Shown here in pieces: positions 16,836-24,925 of a DNA stretch of 64,000 nt. Below the pieces are notes generated by a model. The model did not search any database. It was given only the letters and a program-made list of their open reading frames with translations, and was not told the origin of the DNA. Positions within the stretch are counted from its first letter, which is position 1; every line of letters begins with the position of its first letter. Both the position numbers and the translations under genes were made by a program. The DNA comes from Candidatus Bipolaricaulis sibiricus (lineage in GTDB: Bacteria; Bipolaricaulota; Bipolaricaulia; Bipolaricaulales; Bipolaricaulaceae): the NCBI GenBank assembly GCA_004102645.1, contig CP034928.1, positions 1,637,656 through 1,701,655 of the forward strand. Direction: 5' to 3'.

Positions 16836-17465
16836 TCAGGTCGTTGGGCGTTCGACAACCACCTCGGGTCCCATCCCCCCACACCCCCCGTCCTGCAGGG
16901 GGACATTGCACAGGCCTCGGTAGCAGGCACCGTTCGCTGGCAGGAACAGCCCGTAGGCAGTTGGGTCCTCTCCGTTCGCAGCCAACGCCCGCGCCACATA
17001 GTAGTCGCCGTGGATGAAGCGGAGCCACTGGTCCATCGCCCGCGTGACCTCGTCGGCTGGATACCCGTTGCGGACCAGATAGGACCCCAAGCCCCGCGCT
17101 GTACGGACCACGTTGCAGATGAGCCCGCCGCGCTCGCAACAGCAATGGGCGAGGGGGTTGTCGTCACAACACGGGGCGGCCAGCGGAGCGAGGGCGGCTT
17201 CAAGGATCTCTGCTTCCGTCGCCGTCAACCGAAGGGTGTCGTACCACATGGCGAACAACTGAGCATTCGTCCACGCGAGCGGGAGCCCGTACACCGTCGC
17301 TAGTCCCTCCTTGGGCACGTTCTCGGTGTAGAGCGGCGCGAGCGACAGAGCCCCTTTGGAAGAAGCCAAGGCTGCCATCCCCCCGGTGAGCACACTCCCC
17401 ACAACCACGAGGAGGATGCCCCTGCGGATGGCCCTACTCCTCACGCGGATCTCGCTTTCCAGCAT
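16836..17465 (-). CDS. Exported cysteine-rich protein of unknown function
   Basis: A 209-residue protein with a basic N-terminus (RSRAIRRG) and a hydrophobic segment up to about residue 35, so probably exported or membrane-anchored. The centre carries a dense cysteine cluster (LAAPCCDDNPLAHCCCE, then GGLICN), and the C-terminus has ACYRGLCNVPLQDGGCGG. The pattern suggests metal or cluster binding and recalls PCYCGCG-motif proteins, but the motif is not the same. AAGGAGG precedes the ATG. The gene follows an unrelated hypothetical and precedes the lipoate operon. Function unknown. Confidence 0.7.
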   Translation of the reverse strand: MLESEIRVRSRAIRRGILLVVVGSVLTGGMAALASSKGALSLAPLYTENVPKEGLATVYGLPLAWTNAQLFAMWYDTLRLTATEAEILEAALAPLAAPCCDDNPLAHCCCERGGLICNVVRTARGLGSYLVRNGYPADEVTRAMDQWLRFIHGDYYVARALAANGEDPTAYGLFLPANGACYRGLCNVPLQDGGCGGMGPEVVVERPTT

Positions 17466-17628
17466 CGAACCTCCTTCTCATCCGTTCCGTGGGACTGTGA
17501 TCCTTGGTGGTGGAGAGGGTGTCGAGCGTGTGTGCAGGAAACATGAACGCGTTCAGGCGCCACCGGATTGCTCCCTGTGGATGGGCGTTGCGACCCTACC
17601 CCACTTGGGATGGATGGCGTGCGGAGCC

Positions 17629-17979
17629 CTAGAGAGGAAAGGCGCCGCCGACCTGGCCACGAGGCGCCTGATCCCGGGGCGCGTTCCCTGGATGGAGCTC
17701 AACGCCTGCCAGCCCCGCCAGCCGGCGCCGGTGCGCGGCAGCGTTCCTCAGTTCGCGGGTGGCAATGGCCTCGTACCGTTGGGCCACCAGATCCTCGCCC
17801 GGATCGGTGAGCTCGTTCAGACAACGCCGAACCCGTCGCGCCGCCTTGCGCCTCAGCTCGGCGAATGCCGCCCGTTCACGGTGGACCTTCGCCTGTTCCG
17901 CTTCGATCGGGTGATCCACGGGATGGAGCTTCCGGAACTGCTCGATCTCGTGGAGAGTCCACTGCCGAATCCTGGCCAT
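17629..17979 (-). CDS. Small charged protein of unknown function
   Basis: A 116-residue protein, starting MARIRQWTLHEIEQFRKLHP and rich in Arg, Glu and Ala. The centre is predicted helical with a long basic stretch (ELRRKAARRVRRCLNEL), which may be a short coiled coil. There is no signal peptide and no family that I recognise. The ATG at 17977-17979 has GGAGGG nine bases before it; a GTG at 18000 would add seven residues. It lies 25 bases downstream of the DUF4097-like gene. Coding status is moderately supported by the ribosome binding site and the operon position. Confidence 0.55.
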   Translation of the reverse strand: MARIRQWTLHEIEQFRKLHPVDHPIEAEQAKVHRERAAFAELRRKAARRVRRCLNELTDPGEDLVAQRYEAIATRELRNAAAHRRRLAGLAGVELHPGNAPRDQAPRGQVGGAFPL

Positions 17980-18004
17980 GAGCGCGCGCCCTCCGTCCAC
18001 CCCG

Positions 18005-18874
18005 TCAGTCGGCGGCCTCGATCCGAATCGAACCGTTGCTCGTTCGGAGGTCCATCTCGGTCAGAGCAGGAGGATTGAGGACCGCGTTCCAGTCCTTTCC
18101 CTCCGTGTCACCCACCAGGGCAAGGTCCGAGGTGATGCTCCCGTTGCTCACACTAGCGCGGAACGCGATGGACAGACCCCTCGGCACCCGCACGACCACG
18201 CTGCCGTTGCTCGTTCGCAGTCGATGGGGGCCGATCCCTTCCGGGTGTCCGACGTAGTGGACCCAACCGTTGCTCGTCTCGCCGTCCACCCCGCCTTGCA
18301 CCCTCTCGAGGCGGATCTCGCCGTTCGAGGTGCGAACCGTGAGATCCCCCACGCGGTCTGCCACCGATACTCGGCCGTTGCTTGTCGCAAGGTATGCGGT
18401 GCCAGCGCCCCCTTGAAGCGCGATCGACCCGTTCGAGGTCCGCACCTCGACCTCTGCTTCTGCGGGAACCGTCACCTCGAAGTCAACACCGCCGTACCTC
18501 CCGACGTCGCCCGGTTGGTCTGCCTGCTGGTACCGAAGCGTGATCACGGGCCCATTCGCGGCCGCGGTGTATACAAGCTGCCCGAGCCGCCGTTCGGCCT
18601 CGGCCACGGTCCGCCCACGGCTGTGTCGGGTCACGGTCGCGGACGCGGTCTGGAGACCCAGTTCACCGCGAACAACGATGCGGCCATTCGACGACTCCGC
18701 AATCAGCCGCACAGGCCCGGCCACGGTGAACTCGTGGTGGTCCGCAGCGGTCGCCTCGGCACGGAACGCTCCCTCATCGCAGCCCGCCAGGCACAGTGCC
18801 ACCCCAGCCAACGCGAACCCGATTCCCCCCATCCGCAGCCGACGTCGTGTTCTGTCCAGGCTTCGCCTTGTCAC
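18005..18874 (-). CDS. DUF4097-like repeat lipoprotein
   Basis: The protein has an Arg-rich n-region, a hydrophobic stretch and a lipobox (ALCLAGC), so it should be a lipid-anchored exported protein. The mature part is a beta-helix-like series in which the motif TSNG (or SSNG, VSNG) recurs at least eight times at about 20-40 residue steps (RTSNGSI, ATSNGRVSV, RTSNGEI, RTSNGSV, RTSNGSIRI). This is the hallmark of the DUF4097 adhesin-like family. I chose GTG 18872-18874 because it supplies the positive n-region; ATG 18830-18832 would start right at the hydrophobic stretch. Function unknown. Confidence 0.78.
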   Translation of the reverse strand: MTRRSLDRTRRRLRMGGIGFALAGVALCLAGCDEGAFRAEATAADHHEFTVAGPVRLIAESSNGRIVVRGELGLQTASATVTRHSRGRTVAEAERRLGQLVYTAAANGPVITLRYQQADQPGDVGRYGGVDFEVTVPAEAEVEVRTSNGSIALQGGAGTAYLATSNGRVSVADRVGDLTVRTSNGEIRLERVQGGVDGETSNGWVHYVGHPEGIGPHRLRTSNGSVVVRVPRGLSIAFRASVSNGSITSDLALVGDTEGKDWNAVLNPPALTEMDLRTSNGSIRIEAAD

Positions 18875-18993
18875 ACTACATCGTACCGGTTGTGGTCGCT
18901 CGCGGCGACCCTGGCCGCACTCCACCGTGGGCGCTTGCCGGACCGCCGCCCACCGCCTAGAATGCCCTCTCATCTTCAGGGGAGGTGATCTGT

Positions 18994-19662
18994 GTGTTCA
19001 CCAAGAAGTGTGTGCTTTTCCTCGGCCTGTTGCTGACGCTGACGAGCGTGGCCCTGGCTCAGGGTGTGGAGATGCGGGTGTTCACGGTGGGAACGCGGAC
19101 GATCCACTGGTTCGCGAACACCACAGGGCAGACCGTCACCGGACTGCGCATCGCGTTCGACGAACCGGTGAAGCTCACCGGCAAGGTTGAGGTGTTCGGG
19201 GGGCTGCAGAACGTCACGGGGGTGAGCGAAGGAACTGAGTTCCTGTTCGTGGGCAGGGTTGCCCCGGGGGGATTCGTCGAGCTCCGCTGGGAGCCGATGA
19301 CCACCAACCCCGTCCTCGTGATGTGGATGAGTGGGGACCGGCCAGCGGGAATGCCCTACTTCGCCACCGTGTCTGCGCTCATCAAGGTGATCTCCGGCGG
19401 ACTCGTGATGCTTCGGGATGCTGATCCAATGGCATTCACGGCGCTGCTGACCGAGTTCTTCACCGTCAACGCCACGCTGGCGTCTTCCCTTGGACAACTC
19501 GGACTGAGCCCGGAGATCCTGAGCGGCATGCTCATGATCGCGCCGGCAGAGGGAGTCGAGAACCTCCTCACCACGCTCGTCAGCTCGTTCGGGCTCGACA
19601 CCGTGGACAAGTTCATGGAAGCGCTCGACTGGTCGATCATCTTCCAGGCCCTCGGTCTGTAG
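18994..19662 (+). CDS. Secreted protein of unknown function with an N-terminal beta domain also seen at 59 kb
   Basis: A 222-residue protein with a clear signal peptide (MFTKKCVLFLGLLLTLTSVALAQ). Residues about 25-115 form a beta-rich domain (FANTTGQTVTGLRIAFDEPV ... GGFVELRWEP), and the C-terminal half is predicted helical. The N-terminal domain resembles the first 90 residues of the large secreted protein at 56703-59090 (RNDSGAVARAVRIEFSEPAEI ... WFSFTWRP). GTG 18994 has GGGGAGG upstream. A terminator follows 28 bases after the stop. Function unknown. Confidence 0.72.
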   Translation: MFTKKCVLFLGLLLTLTSVALAQGVEMRVFTVGTRTIHWFANTTGQTVTGLRIAFDEPVKLTGKVEVFGGLQNVTGVSEGTEFLFVGRVAPGGFVELRWEPMTTNPVLVMWMSGDRPAGMPYFATVSALIKVISGGLVMLRDADPMAFTALLTEFFTVNATLASSLGQLGLSPEILSGMLMIAPAEGVENLLTTLVSSFGLDTVDKFMEALDWSIIFQALGL

Positions 19663-19689
19663 ACACGCGCCTTCCACGGGACCACGATC

Positions 19690-19714
19690 ACGGGGCCGCC
19701 TGAGGCGGCCCCGT
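19690..19714 (+). terminator. Rho-independent terminator
   Basis: ACGGGGCCGCC (19690-19700) pairs with GGCGGCCCCGT (19704-19714) around a TGA loop, followed by GTCTGTC. It ends the secreted-protein gene and probably also acts on the opposite strand. The stem repeats the sequence of the terminator at 13327-13355. Confidence 0.78.
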
Positions 19715-19961
19715 GTCTGTCGTCAGCAGGGGGGATCCGCCGATCGGGCGCGGTGCACCCCCGCCCCGATGCCGAGCAGCGTGCACAACACGACCCGCCA
19801 GGAAGTCGCGCACGTAGTCCGGCCAGACGAACGAGTAGAGCATCGCCCCGCTGCTCCAGAAGAAGCTCGAAGGGACAGGAACCGCAGGCCGCGGGACCGC
19901 CGGATGGGCCCCACCCGCTCCCAGGATCCCCTCGGGGTTGCCCAGGCTGGGTCGGCAGCGG
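19715..19961. other. Spacer without a convincing gene
   Basis: No complete gene is visible between the terminator and the Nif3-like gene. On the minus strand two overlapping frames encode hydrophobic stretches (MLYSFVWPDYVRDFLAG, then after a frame change VVLCTLLGIGAGV) that could be the end of a decayed membrane protein. There is no start with a ribosome binding site. Confidence 0.3.
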
Positions 19962-20819
19962 TCAGGGATGCGCACGCGACCGGCGGCAGGGGTCCGCAGC
20001 CGGAACCAGCCCGAGGGGGACAACCTCCAGGCCTCGCTCCCGCAGAGCATCCACAAACGGGTTGATCCCCAGGGAGTCGCTCGCAATGTGCCCGGTGACC
20101 ACGAGGTTCTTCCCGCAAGCCCCATACTCTCGGGAGAGCTGCCGCGCCACAGCCGGCTGGCAGTGAATGTAGACCAGCGTGTCTATACCGTGGTCGAAGT
20201 ACGCCTTGGCCACAGCGTACCCTCCGTTCGTCCCCGCTCCGTGGGCCACGGCCACCCGGCCCACGCGGTTTTCCTCCCGCCCCACAAGGCACTGGATGCG
20301 GGTGAGTGCGTTCCGGAACTCGCCGAATCGGTTGCAGAAGTGGGCAATGAGTTCAGCAACTGCGTCGCGGGGACTCAGCTCGCCTGCCGCTTCCGCCATC
20401 CGCCGTCGGCCGATCTCATCGAGCGGGGTGTGGATGTTCATGTACGCGACTCCGAGAGCCCGGGCAAGGGAGGGCAGCCGGTCGTAGTTCCGGGTCTGTC
20501 CCACCACACGATCCTCGAACAACCTCTCTTCGACTGCCGCCTGCGCCACGTCCCGGGGGACGCCAACCCGCACCATCAGCTCCACATGGCGAACGAACAC
20601 CTCGTCCATGTGCAGGACGGCCGTCCCCCCCGCCGGATGATGGGCCAGTGCGAGATCGAACCCCTGCTCTTTCGCCCACATGAGCTCCGGCCCCTCGAGA
20701 TCGATCCCGACCAGGACCCGTTGGATCGCCCGGCCTGGGCAGTAGATCGCCGTATCCGCAGGGACTTCAGTCAACCCTGCCATGCTGAGCGAGAGCTGCA
20801 GGATGTCTTCTGTGGTCAT
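19962..20819 (-). CDS. Nif3-like (DUF34/NIF3) dinuclear-metal protein
   Basis: A 285-residue protein related to the Nif3/YbgI toroid family. Metal-binding features are ALAHHPAGG, a His in NIHTPLDE and the C-terminal GHIASDSLGINPFVDALRERG. YCPGRAIQRVLVGIDL near the N-terminus is the usual first strand. The central insertion found in some family members is lacking. Family members bind two metals but their reaction is still debated. The ATG at 20817-20819 follows AAAGGGGGAACG; an open frame further upstream is not family-like. It is divergent from the zinc-ribbon gene. Confidence 0.83.
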   Translation of the reverse strand: MTTEDILQLSLSMAGLTEVPADTAIYCPGRAIQRVLVGIDLEGPELMWAKEQGFDLALAHHPAGGTAVLHMDEVFVRHVELMVRVGVPRDVAQAAVEERLFEDRVVGQTRNYDRLPSLARALGVAYMNIHTPLDEIGRRRMAEAAGELSPRDAVAELIAHFCNRFGEFRNALTRIQCLVGREENRVGRVAVAHGAGTNGGYAVAKAYFDHGIDTLVYIHCQPAVARQLSREYGACGKNLVVTGHIASDSLGINPFVDALRERGLEVVPLGLVPAADPCRRSRAHP

Positions 20820-20842
20820 CGTTCCCCCTTTGAAGGACGGGA

Positions 20843-20869
20843 TTGTACGGCTTCCTGGCCCGGTATAAT
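20843..20869 (+). promoter_or_regulatory. Putative sigma-70-type promoter of the zinc-ribbon gene
   Basis: TATAAT at 20864-20869 is a perfect -10 hexamer. TTGTAC at 20843-20848 is a possible -35, but the 15-base spacer is short. The predicted start is about 16 bases before the ATG at 20892. Confidence 0.6.
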
Positions 20870-20891
20870 CCCCCCCTCGGGAGTGTGTGGG

Positions 20892-21002
20892 ATGCCCATA
20901 TGGTTGTGCACGGGGTGCGGGCAAGAGATCCGTGGGGGCTCGCGCCCGAAGACCTGCCCGCACTGCGGCGCCCCAAGGGACAAGATCGAGCGGTCAGAGT
21001 AG
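20892..21002 (+). CDS. 36-residue rubredoxin-like zinc-ribbon protein
   Basis: A very short reading frame starting MPIWLCTGCGQEIRG and containing two CxxC knuckles (CTGCG and CPHCGAP) 14 residues apart, the metal-binding pattern of rubredoxin-like domains such as that at the end of rubrerythrin. It has its own TATAAT promoter and a GGGAG-containing leader, and is followed at once by a hairpin. These signals make it a likely real gene despite its size. It could bind zinc or iron; partner unknown. Confidence 0.72.
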   Translation: MPIWLCTGCGQEIRGGSRPKTCPHCGAPRDKIERSE

Positions 21003-21030
21003 AGGGCAGAGCGGTATCGCCCTGCCCTCT
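21001..21030. terminator. Bidirectional hairpin between convergent genes
   Basis: AGAGGGCAG (21001-21009) pairs with CTGCCCTCT (21022-21030) with a 12-base loop. It sits between the zinc-ribbon gene and the convergent nucleotidase gene and would work for both strands. No U tract is seen. Confidence 0.55.
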
Positions 21031-21054
21031 CCCGCAGTCCCGTCTGCGACAGCT

Positions 21055-22749
21055 CTACTTGACCTCGACGATCCGGCCCTCGACCTCGGCGCGAATCGGG
21101 GTGTGCTGGCGCACGTAGTCGGCAAGCACGTCGGCATCCACGAAGGCGAGAACGACACTCTCCTTCGCGTTCCGGAACGACTCGAATCCGTCCCCGCCGC
21201 CCGCGAGGAAGTTGTTCGTGACAACCTTGTAGGTGGATGTCCTGCGAATGGGAGCGAATCCGTCTGCGGTAAGAACTTCGGCCGACACGATCCGTTGCCC
21301 CGCTGGGCGGGCGGGGTCCCACGTGAACCGCATCCCCGCAACATGAGGAAACCGACCCGCAACCTTCTCCACCTGAGAGACTCCGTTCTCAAGCGCCGCC
21401 AGAATCTGCTCGCCCGTAAGGGTGAGCACCACCAGATAGTTGCCAAACGGGAGAACCTCCAGCGCCTGGCCGAGCGTGATCTGTCCCATCGGGATGGACC
21501 CACGGATTCCCCCTCCGTTCTGAACGGCGATCTGGGCTCCAGCAGGGGCCGCCTTCCATAGCATCGCGTCGGCAATGAGGTTCCCAAGGTTCGTCTCCCG
21601 GGTTCGTACATGGCCACGTTCACCATCGAGGTCGACCTTCGTCTCCCCGATCACCTCGCCCTTCAACGCAGCGATCGGCTCGCGAAACACCGCGAGCTGC
21701 GCCTCGATCTGCGCGTTCATCGGCAACTTGTCCACGGGAATGAGCTCCCCCCTCCAGGACCTCAAGACGCCCCCGTCGTCGAAGGTCGCCTCCAACCAGC
21801 CAACGTGGAGGGCTCGCTCGCCTGCCTGGACGACCAGTGCTGGCACCACAGCGTCCACAACCGAGATCCGGTCGCGGATACCGGCCAGTGTGGCACTGCC
21901 GATCCCGCTCACCTTCGTGATGTCCTCGATCGTCTGGAACGGGCCGTGGGTCTGGCGGTAGTCGATGATCCGCTGTGCCAACGCCGGACCGATTCCCCGC
22001 AGGGTCTGCAGCTCCTCGGATGTCGCGGTGTTGAGGTTGACGAGGGTTCGCTCCACCACAGCCGGATACGTGTCGGGCAGCGTGTGGGAGTGCCCCCCGA
22101 CCACGATGTCGATGCCCGTCACCGAACGCGCGAGCTCGAGATCGCGCTCCCACCCCAGATGGCTGAGGGCCACGATCGCGTGAACCCCGAGCGCCGTCAG
22201 CTCGGCCACTGCTGTCCGGGCAGCGGCGAACGGATCGTGGATCTCGATGTTCGGTCCCGGGTTTGAACTCCACGACGTGCTCTCCGTGGTCAGGCCGAGA
22301 ATGCCCACCCGGCCACCGCCCGCCTCGACAACGATGTAGGGGACGATCCGCCCGTGGAGAAGGGGTTCCCCCGTGAAGTCGAAGTTGGCACAGAGGAGTG
22401 GGAAGCTCACCTGGTCGGCGAACTTGGCCAGACCCCGGGGGCCTTCGTTGAACTCATGGTTGCCCAACGCCATTGCCGTGAACCCCATCTGCTCCAGAAC
22501 CCACGCCTCTGCCAGACCTTTGTGCACCGTGTAGTACAAGGTGCCCATCACTGCGTCCCCCGCGTGGAGGAGCAGGGCGTCGGGAACCTGAAGCCGGATC
22601 TCGTCGATCAGTGACGCCTGGCGGGCCATGTTCTCAAGCTGGGAATGGGTATCGTTCGTGTGGAGAATGGTGACCGTCCAGTCCTGTGACCAGCCCCCCA
22701 CAGCCACGCTGATGGCCACAGCCGCTAGCAGGAACATCGTTCTCCTCAT
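21055..22749 (-). CDS. Secreted 5'-nucleotidase with an inserted ComEA-type helix-hairpin-helix domain
   Basis: A 564-residue exported phosphoesterase of the UshA/5'-nucleotidase family. After a signal peptide (MRRTMFLLAAVAISVAVGGWSQ) the metallophosphatase domain shows TILHTNDTHSQLE, LLHAGDAVMGTLYY, ALGNHEFNEG and VVGGHSHTLPD. Immediately after GGHSH, residues about 225-285 form a ComEA-like HhH pair (VNLNTATSEELQTLRGIGPA ... ITKVSGIGSATLAGI), which normally binds DNA without sequence preference. The phosphatase fold then resumes, and the C-terminal 5_nucleotid_C domain has ETNLGNLIADAML, NGGGIRGSIP, ALENG and NNFLAGGGDGF. The ATG at 22747-22749 has AGGAGG before it. Role: extracellular nucleotide hydrolysis, perhaps on DNA-bound or polymeric substrates. 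The insertion is in frame and both domains look intact. Confidence 0.9.
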   Translation of the reverse strand: MRRTMFLLAAVAISVAVGGWSQDWTVTILHTNDTHSQLENMARQASLIDEIRLQVPDALLLHAGDAVMGTLYYTVHKGLAEAWVLEQMGFTAMALGNHEFNEGPRGLAKFADQVSFPLLCANFDFTGEPLLHGRIVPYIVVEAGGGRVGILGLTTESTSWSSNPGPNIEIHDPFAAARTAVAELTALGVHAIVALSHLGWERDLELARSVTGIDIVVGGHSHTLPDTYPAVVERTLVNLNTATSEELQTLRGIGPALAQRIIDYRQTHGPFQTIEDITKVSGIGSATLAGIRDRISVVDAVVPALVVQAGERALHVGWLEATFDDGGVLRSWRGELIPVDKLPMNAQIEAQLAVFREPIAALKGEVIGETKVDLDGERGHVRTRETNLGNLIADAMLWKAAPAGAQIAVQNGGGIRGSIPMGQITLGQALEVLPFGNYLVVLTLTGEQILAALENGVSQVEKVAGRFPHVAGMRFTWDPARPAGQRIVSAEVLTADGFAPIRRTSTYKVVTNNFLAGGGDGFESFRNAKESVVLAFVDADVLADYVRQHTPIRAEVEGRIVEVK

Positions 22750-22868
22750 CGTGTCCTCCTTTGGATCGAATCGAACCCGTTGACTGCCGGCTCCCTCCCC
22801 GCTCTCACCCCCTCTCTCCGCCGCAACCGCCCTCGCGAGGTCGCGCGCATCGTGCGCCAATCTCTTAG

Positions 22869-22896
22869 AATATACTTGTGTGTAAGCCTAGCGCAA
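22869..22896 (-). promoter_or_regulatory. Putative promoter of the nucleotidase gene
   Basis: On the reverse strand TTGCGC (22891-22896) and TATATT (22869-22874) are separated by 16 bases. The position, about 120 bases upstream of the gene start, is consistent with a leader of about 110 bases in an AT-rich patch. Confidence 0.5.
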
Positions 22897-22993
22897 CACA
22901 ACACCCAGGCTACAGGCTCAGCACGTGTTCAGAACGCTTACCGCGGCCTCCGAGACGAGTGGCCGGAATCCAGGCACGACGATCCGGGACAAC

Positions 22994-23803
22994 CTAGAGA
23001 CGCGGCACGAGAGCCGTGAGGAGGCGGCCCAGATCCGCGGCCCGACGGCGTGAGGTCTCGATGACCTCGTCGTGGGACAGGGGCGCGGGAGATACCCCTG
23101 CAGCGAGGTTCGTGACACACGAAATCGCCAAGACCCTCATTCCGGCATGACGGGCAGCGATTGCCTCGGGGACAGTGGACATCCCCACGAGGTCCGCCCC
23201 CAGTGCGCGAAACGCGCGGATCTCGGCTGGCGTCTCGTACGACGGACCCAGGGTTGCCAGGTACACCCCTTCCTTGAGGCCGATCCCCAGAGAACGCGCC
23301 ACGTCTCGCGCCGTCCTGCGCAGCGCGGGATCGTAGACCGCTGTCATGTCGGGGAAACGCGGTCCGAGGGGGTCCAGGTTTGCCCCCCGCAGTGGGTTGT
23401 CGCCGAGGAGGTTGACATGGTCGGAGAGGAGCACCAGATCCCCTGCCTCCAAACCATGGGCGATCCCTCCCGAGGCATTGGTGAGAACAAGCACGCGTAC
23501 CCCGAGCCGCGCGTAGACCCGAACAGAAAAAACGACATCGGCTAGCGGGTATCCCTCATAGTGATGGACCCGACCCCGCTGGACAAGGACAGTTCGTCCG
23601 GAGACAACACCCACAGCCACCTCACCGGCGTGGCCCGCCACGGACGGCACGGGAAAGCCCGAGATCTCGCGGAAGGATAGTACCCTCTCCTCCTCCAGGG
23701 GGAACACACTGGACAGCCCCGACCCCAAGACCACGGCCACCTCGGGCGTCCCCAGCCTGGAAAGCGCCTTCGCGGCCCGCTCGATGCGCTCCATCTCCTC
23801 CAT
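22994..23803 (-). CDS. Purine nucleoside phosphorylase
   Basis: A 269-residue PNP of the trimeric (PNP-I/MTAP) family, which splits purine nucleosides with phosphate to base and ribose-1-phosphate. Signatures: VVLGSGLSSVFP (phosphate loop), VQRGRVHHYEGYPL, LTNASGGIAHGLEAGD, the ATLGPSYETPAE loop and GADLVGMSTVPEAIAARHAG, the PNP/MTAP signature. The base-binding CVTNLAAG (Asn) suggests a guanosine/inosine substrate. The ATG at 23801-23803 has AAGGAG before it. It would salvage nucleosides produced by the adjacent nucleotidase. Confidence 0.94.
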   Translation of the reverse strand: MEEMERIERAAKALSRLGTPEVAVVLGSGLSSVFPLEEERVLSFREISGFPVPSVAGHAGEVAVGVVSGRTVLVQRGRVHHYEGYPLADVVFSVRVYARLGVRVLVLTNASGGIAHGLEAGDLVLLSDHVNLLGDNPLRGANLDPLGPRFPDMTAVYDPALRRTARDVARSLGIGLKEGVYLATLGPSYETPAEIRAFRALGADLVGMSTVPEAIAARHAGMRVLAISCVTNLAAGVSPAPLSHDEVIETSRRRAADLGRLLTALVPRL

Positions 23804-23859
23804 TCTCTCTCCTTCGCTCGATACTCGAACGGTCAACCGTTCAATCGGCAGCCGCAGTT

Positions 23860-24924
23860 CTAGAACCCATCCATCGTTCCCGTATACCCGTTCTTGAATC
23901 GCCCCAGGCCGAACTCGATCGCCCGAGCTCGTGCCTCCGCGATCCCCTTCACTCGGTCAAGCTGTCGCCGCGAGGCGCGATAGACCTTGTCCACAGTCCC
24001 AATCTCCTCGATCAGCCGTTCGATCACGGAGATCGGCAGACGGGGAACCTTGGACAGCAACCGATACCCTCGCGACGGAATGGGTTCCTCGACCTCCTGG
24101 TCGGTGGTGATCCCCAACGGGCGGAGGACGACGTCCGGACGTAGGGCGTCCTCGGCCGACAGGGCGAGGAGATCGTCGACGATCTCCTCGGCAGGACGAG
24201 GGTCCGACTTGAAGTCCCGCACCAGAAGCTCCATCTCCTCCCGCACTCCGCGCATGAGGGCGGTGAGGTGGCGCTCCGGAAGCTCCCGATGCACCCCCAG
24301 TTCGACGAGCGTCCGCTCCACGTCCCGCTCCAGCTCCATCATGTACAGGACGCGTTGGAGCACAGCCGCCACGTGAGACGGGAACACCCGCCGCTCGAAC
24401 TCCAGCTGGGCAAGTTCGGTGAGAAGCTCCCGCAGCTCCCGCCGGTACCGGTCAAGGATCTGCAGCGCCTGGGAAACCCGAGCCAAGAGGGTCTGGATGT
24501 CCTGGAGCTCATACCGCCAGTCGCCGTGGAACAGGGTCACCTGCCGGCTGTCCTCTGAGATCGCGATCACGAGCCGTTCGATCTCCCGCGCCACTTGCTC
24601 CGCCACGCGGTGGCGGGTTCCCGTCTCCTGAGAGGGGATGGCTGGGCTGGGGATGAGATGAGCGTTGGCATAGAGAATGGTCTTCAGGTCTTCGTCCACA
24701 ACCACGGCCCGGTCCATCTTCGACAGCTCGACAATCGCCTGGGGAGTGAACGGGGCGTTGAGCTCGAACCCCGCAGCGATGATCGGGCTAGCGGCGCTAC
24801 GGTCAGCGACGACGATGAGCCCACCCCGGCCAAACTGCACGATGCGGTCCACCGCTTCCCGCAGAGGGGTGCCCGGCGCGGTGCGCCGCAAGAACTCCAG
24901 CCGCGGATCCTTCTTCCCGCCCAT
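23860..24924 (-). CDS. disA: DNA integrity scanning protein DisA (c-di-AMP synthase fold) with an altered DGA motif
   Basis: DisA makes cyclic di-AMP and monitors branched DNA. The 354-residue product has the DAC domain (residues about 10-150), a helical spine and C-terminal HhH repeats (IEEIGTVDKVYRASRRQLDRVKGI), so the three-part architecture is complete. The RHR motif is present (ETGTRHRVAEQ). The DGA motif, which normally reads MDGA in SKMDGA, here reads MDRA (codons GAC CGG GCC): the Asp is kept but Gly is replaced by Arg. Activity may be reduced. It is transcribed after radA, two bases apart, as in Bacillus-like clpC-radA-disA clusters. Confidence 0.94.
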   Translation of the reverse strand: MGGKKDPRLEFLRRTAPGTPLREAVDRIVQFGRGGLIVVADRSAASPIIAAGFELNAPFTPQAIVELSKMDRAVVVDEDLKTILYANAHLIPSPAIPSQETGTRHRVAEQVAREIERLVIAISEDSRQVTLFHGDWRYELQDIQTLLARVSQALQILDRYRRELRELLTELAQLEFERRVFPSHVAAVLQRVLYMMELERDVERTLVELGVHRELPERHLTALMRGVREEMELLVRDFKSDPRPAEEIVDDLLALSAEDALRPDVVLRPLGITTDQEVEEPIPSRGYRLLSKVPRLPISVIERLIEEIGTVDKVYRASRRQLDRVKGIAEARARAIEFGLGRFKNGYTGTMDGF

Positions 24925-24925
24925 G

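Noticed and set aside
19723..20292. Minus-strand frame over the start of the Nif3-like gene region as a separate membrane protein
   Set aside because: The frame mostly runs antisense-shifted within the Nif3-like gene; only two short hydrophobic stretches in different frames remain and no start signal is present.
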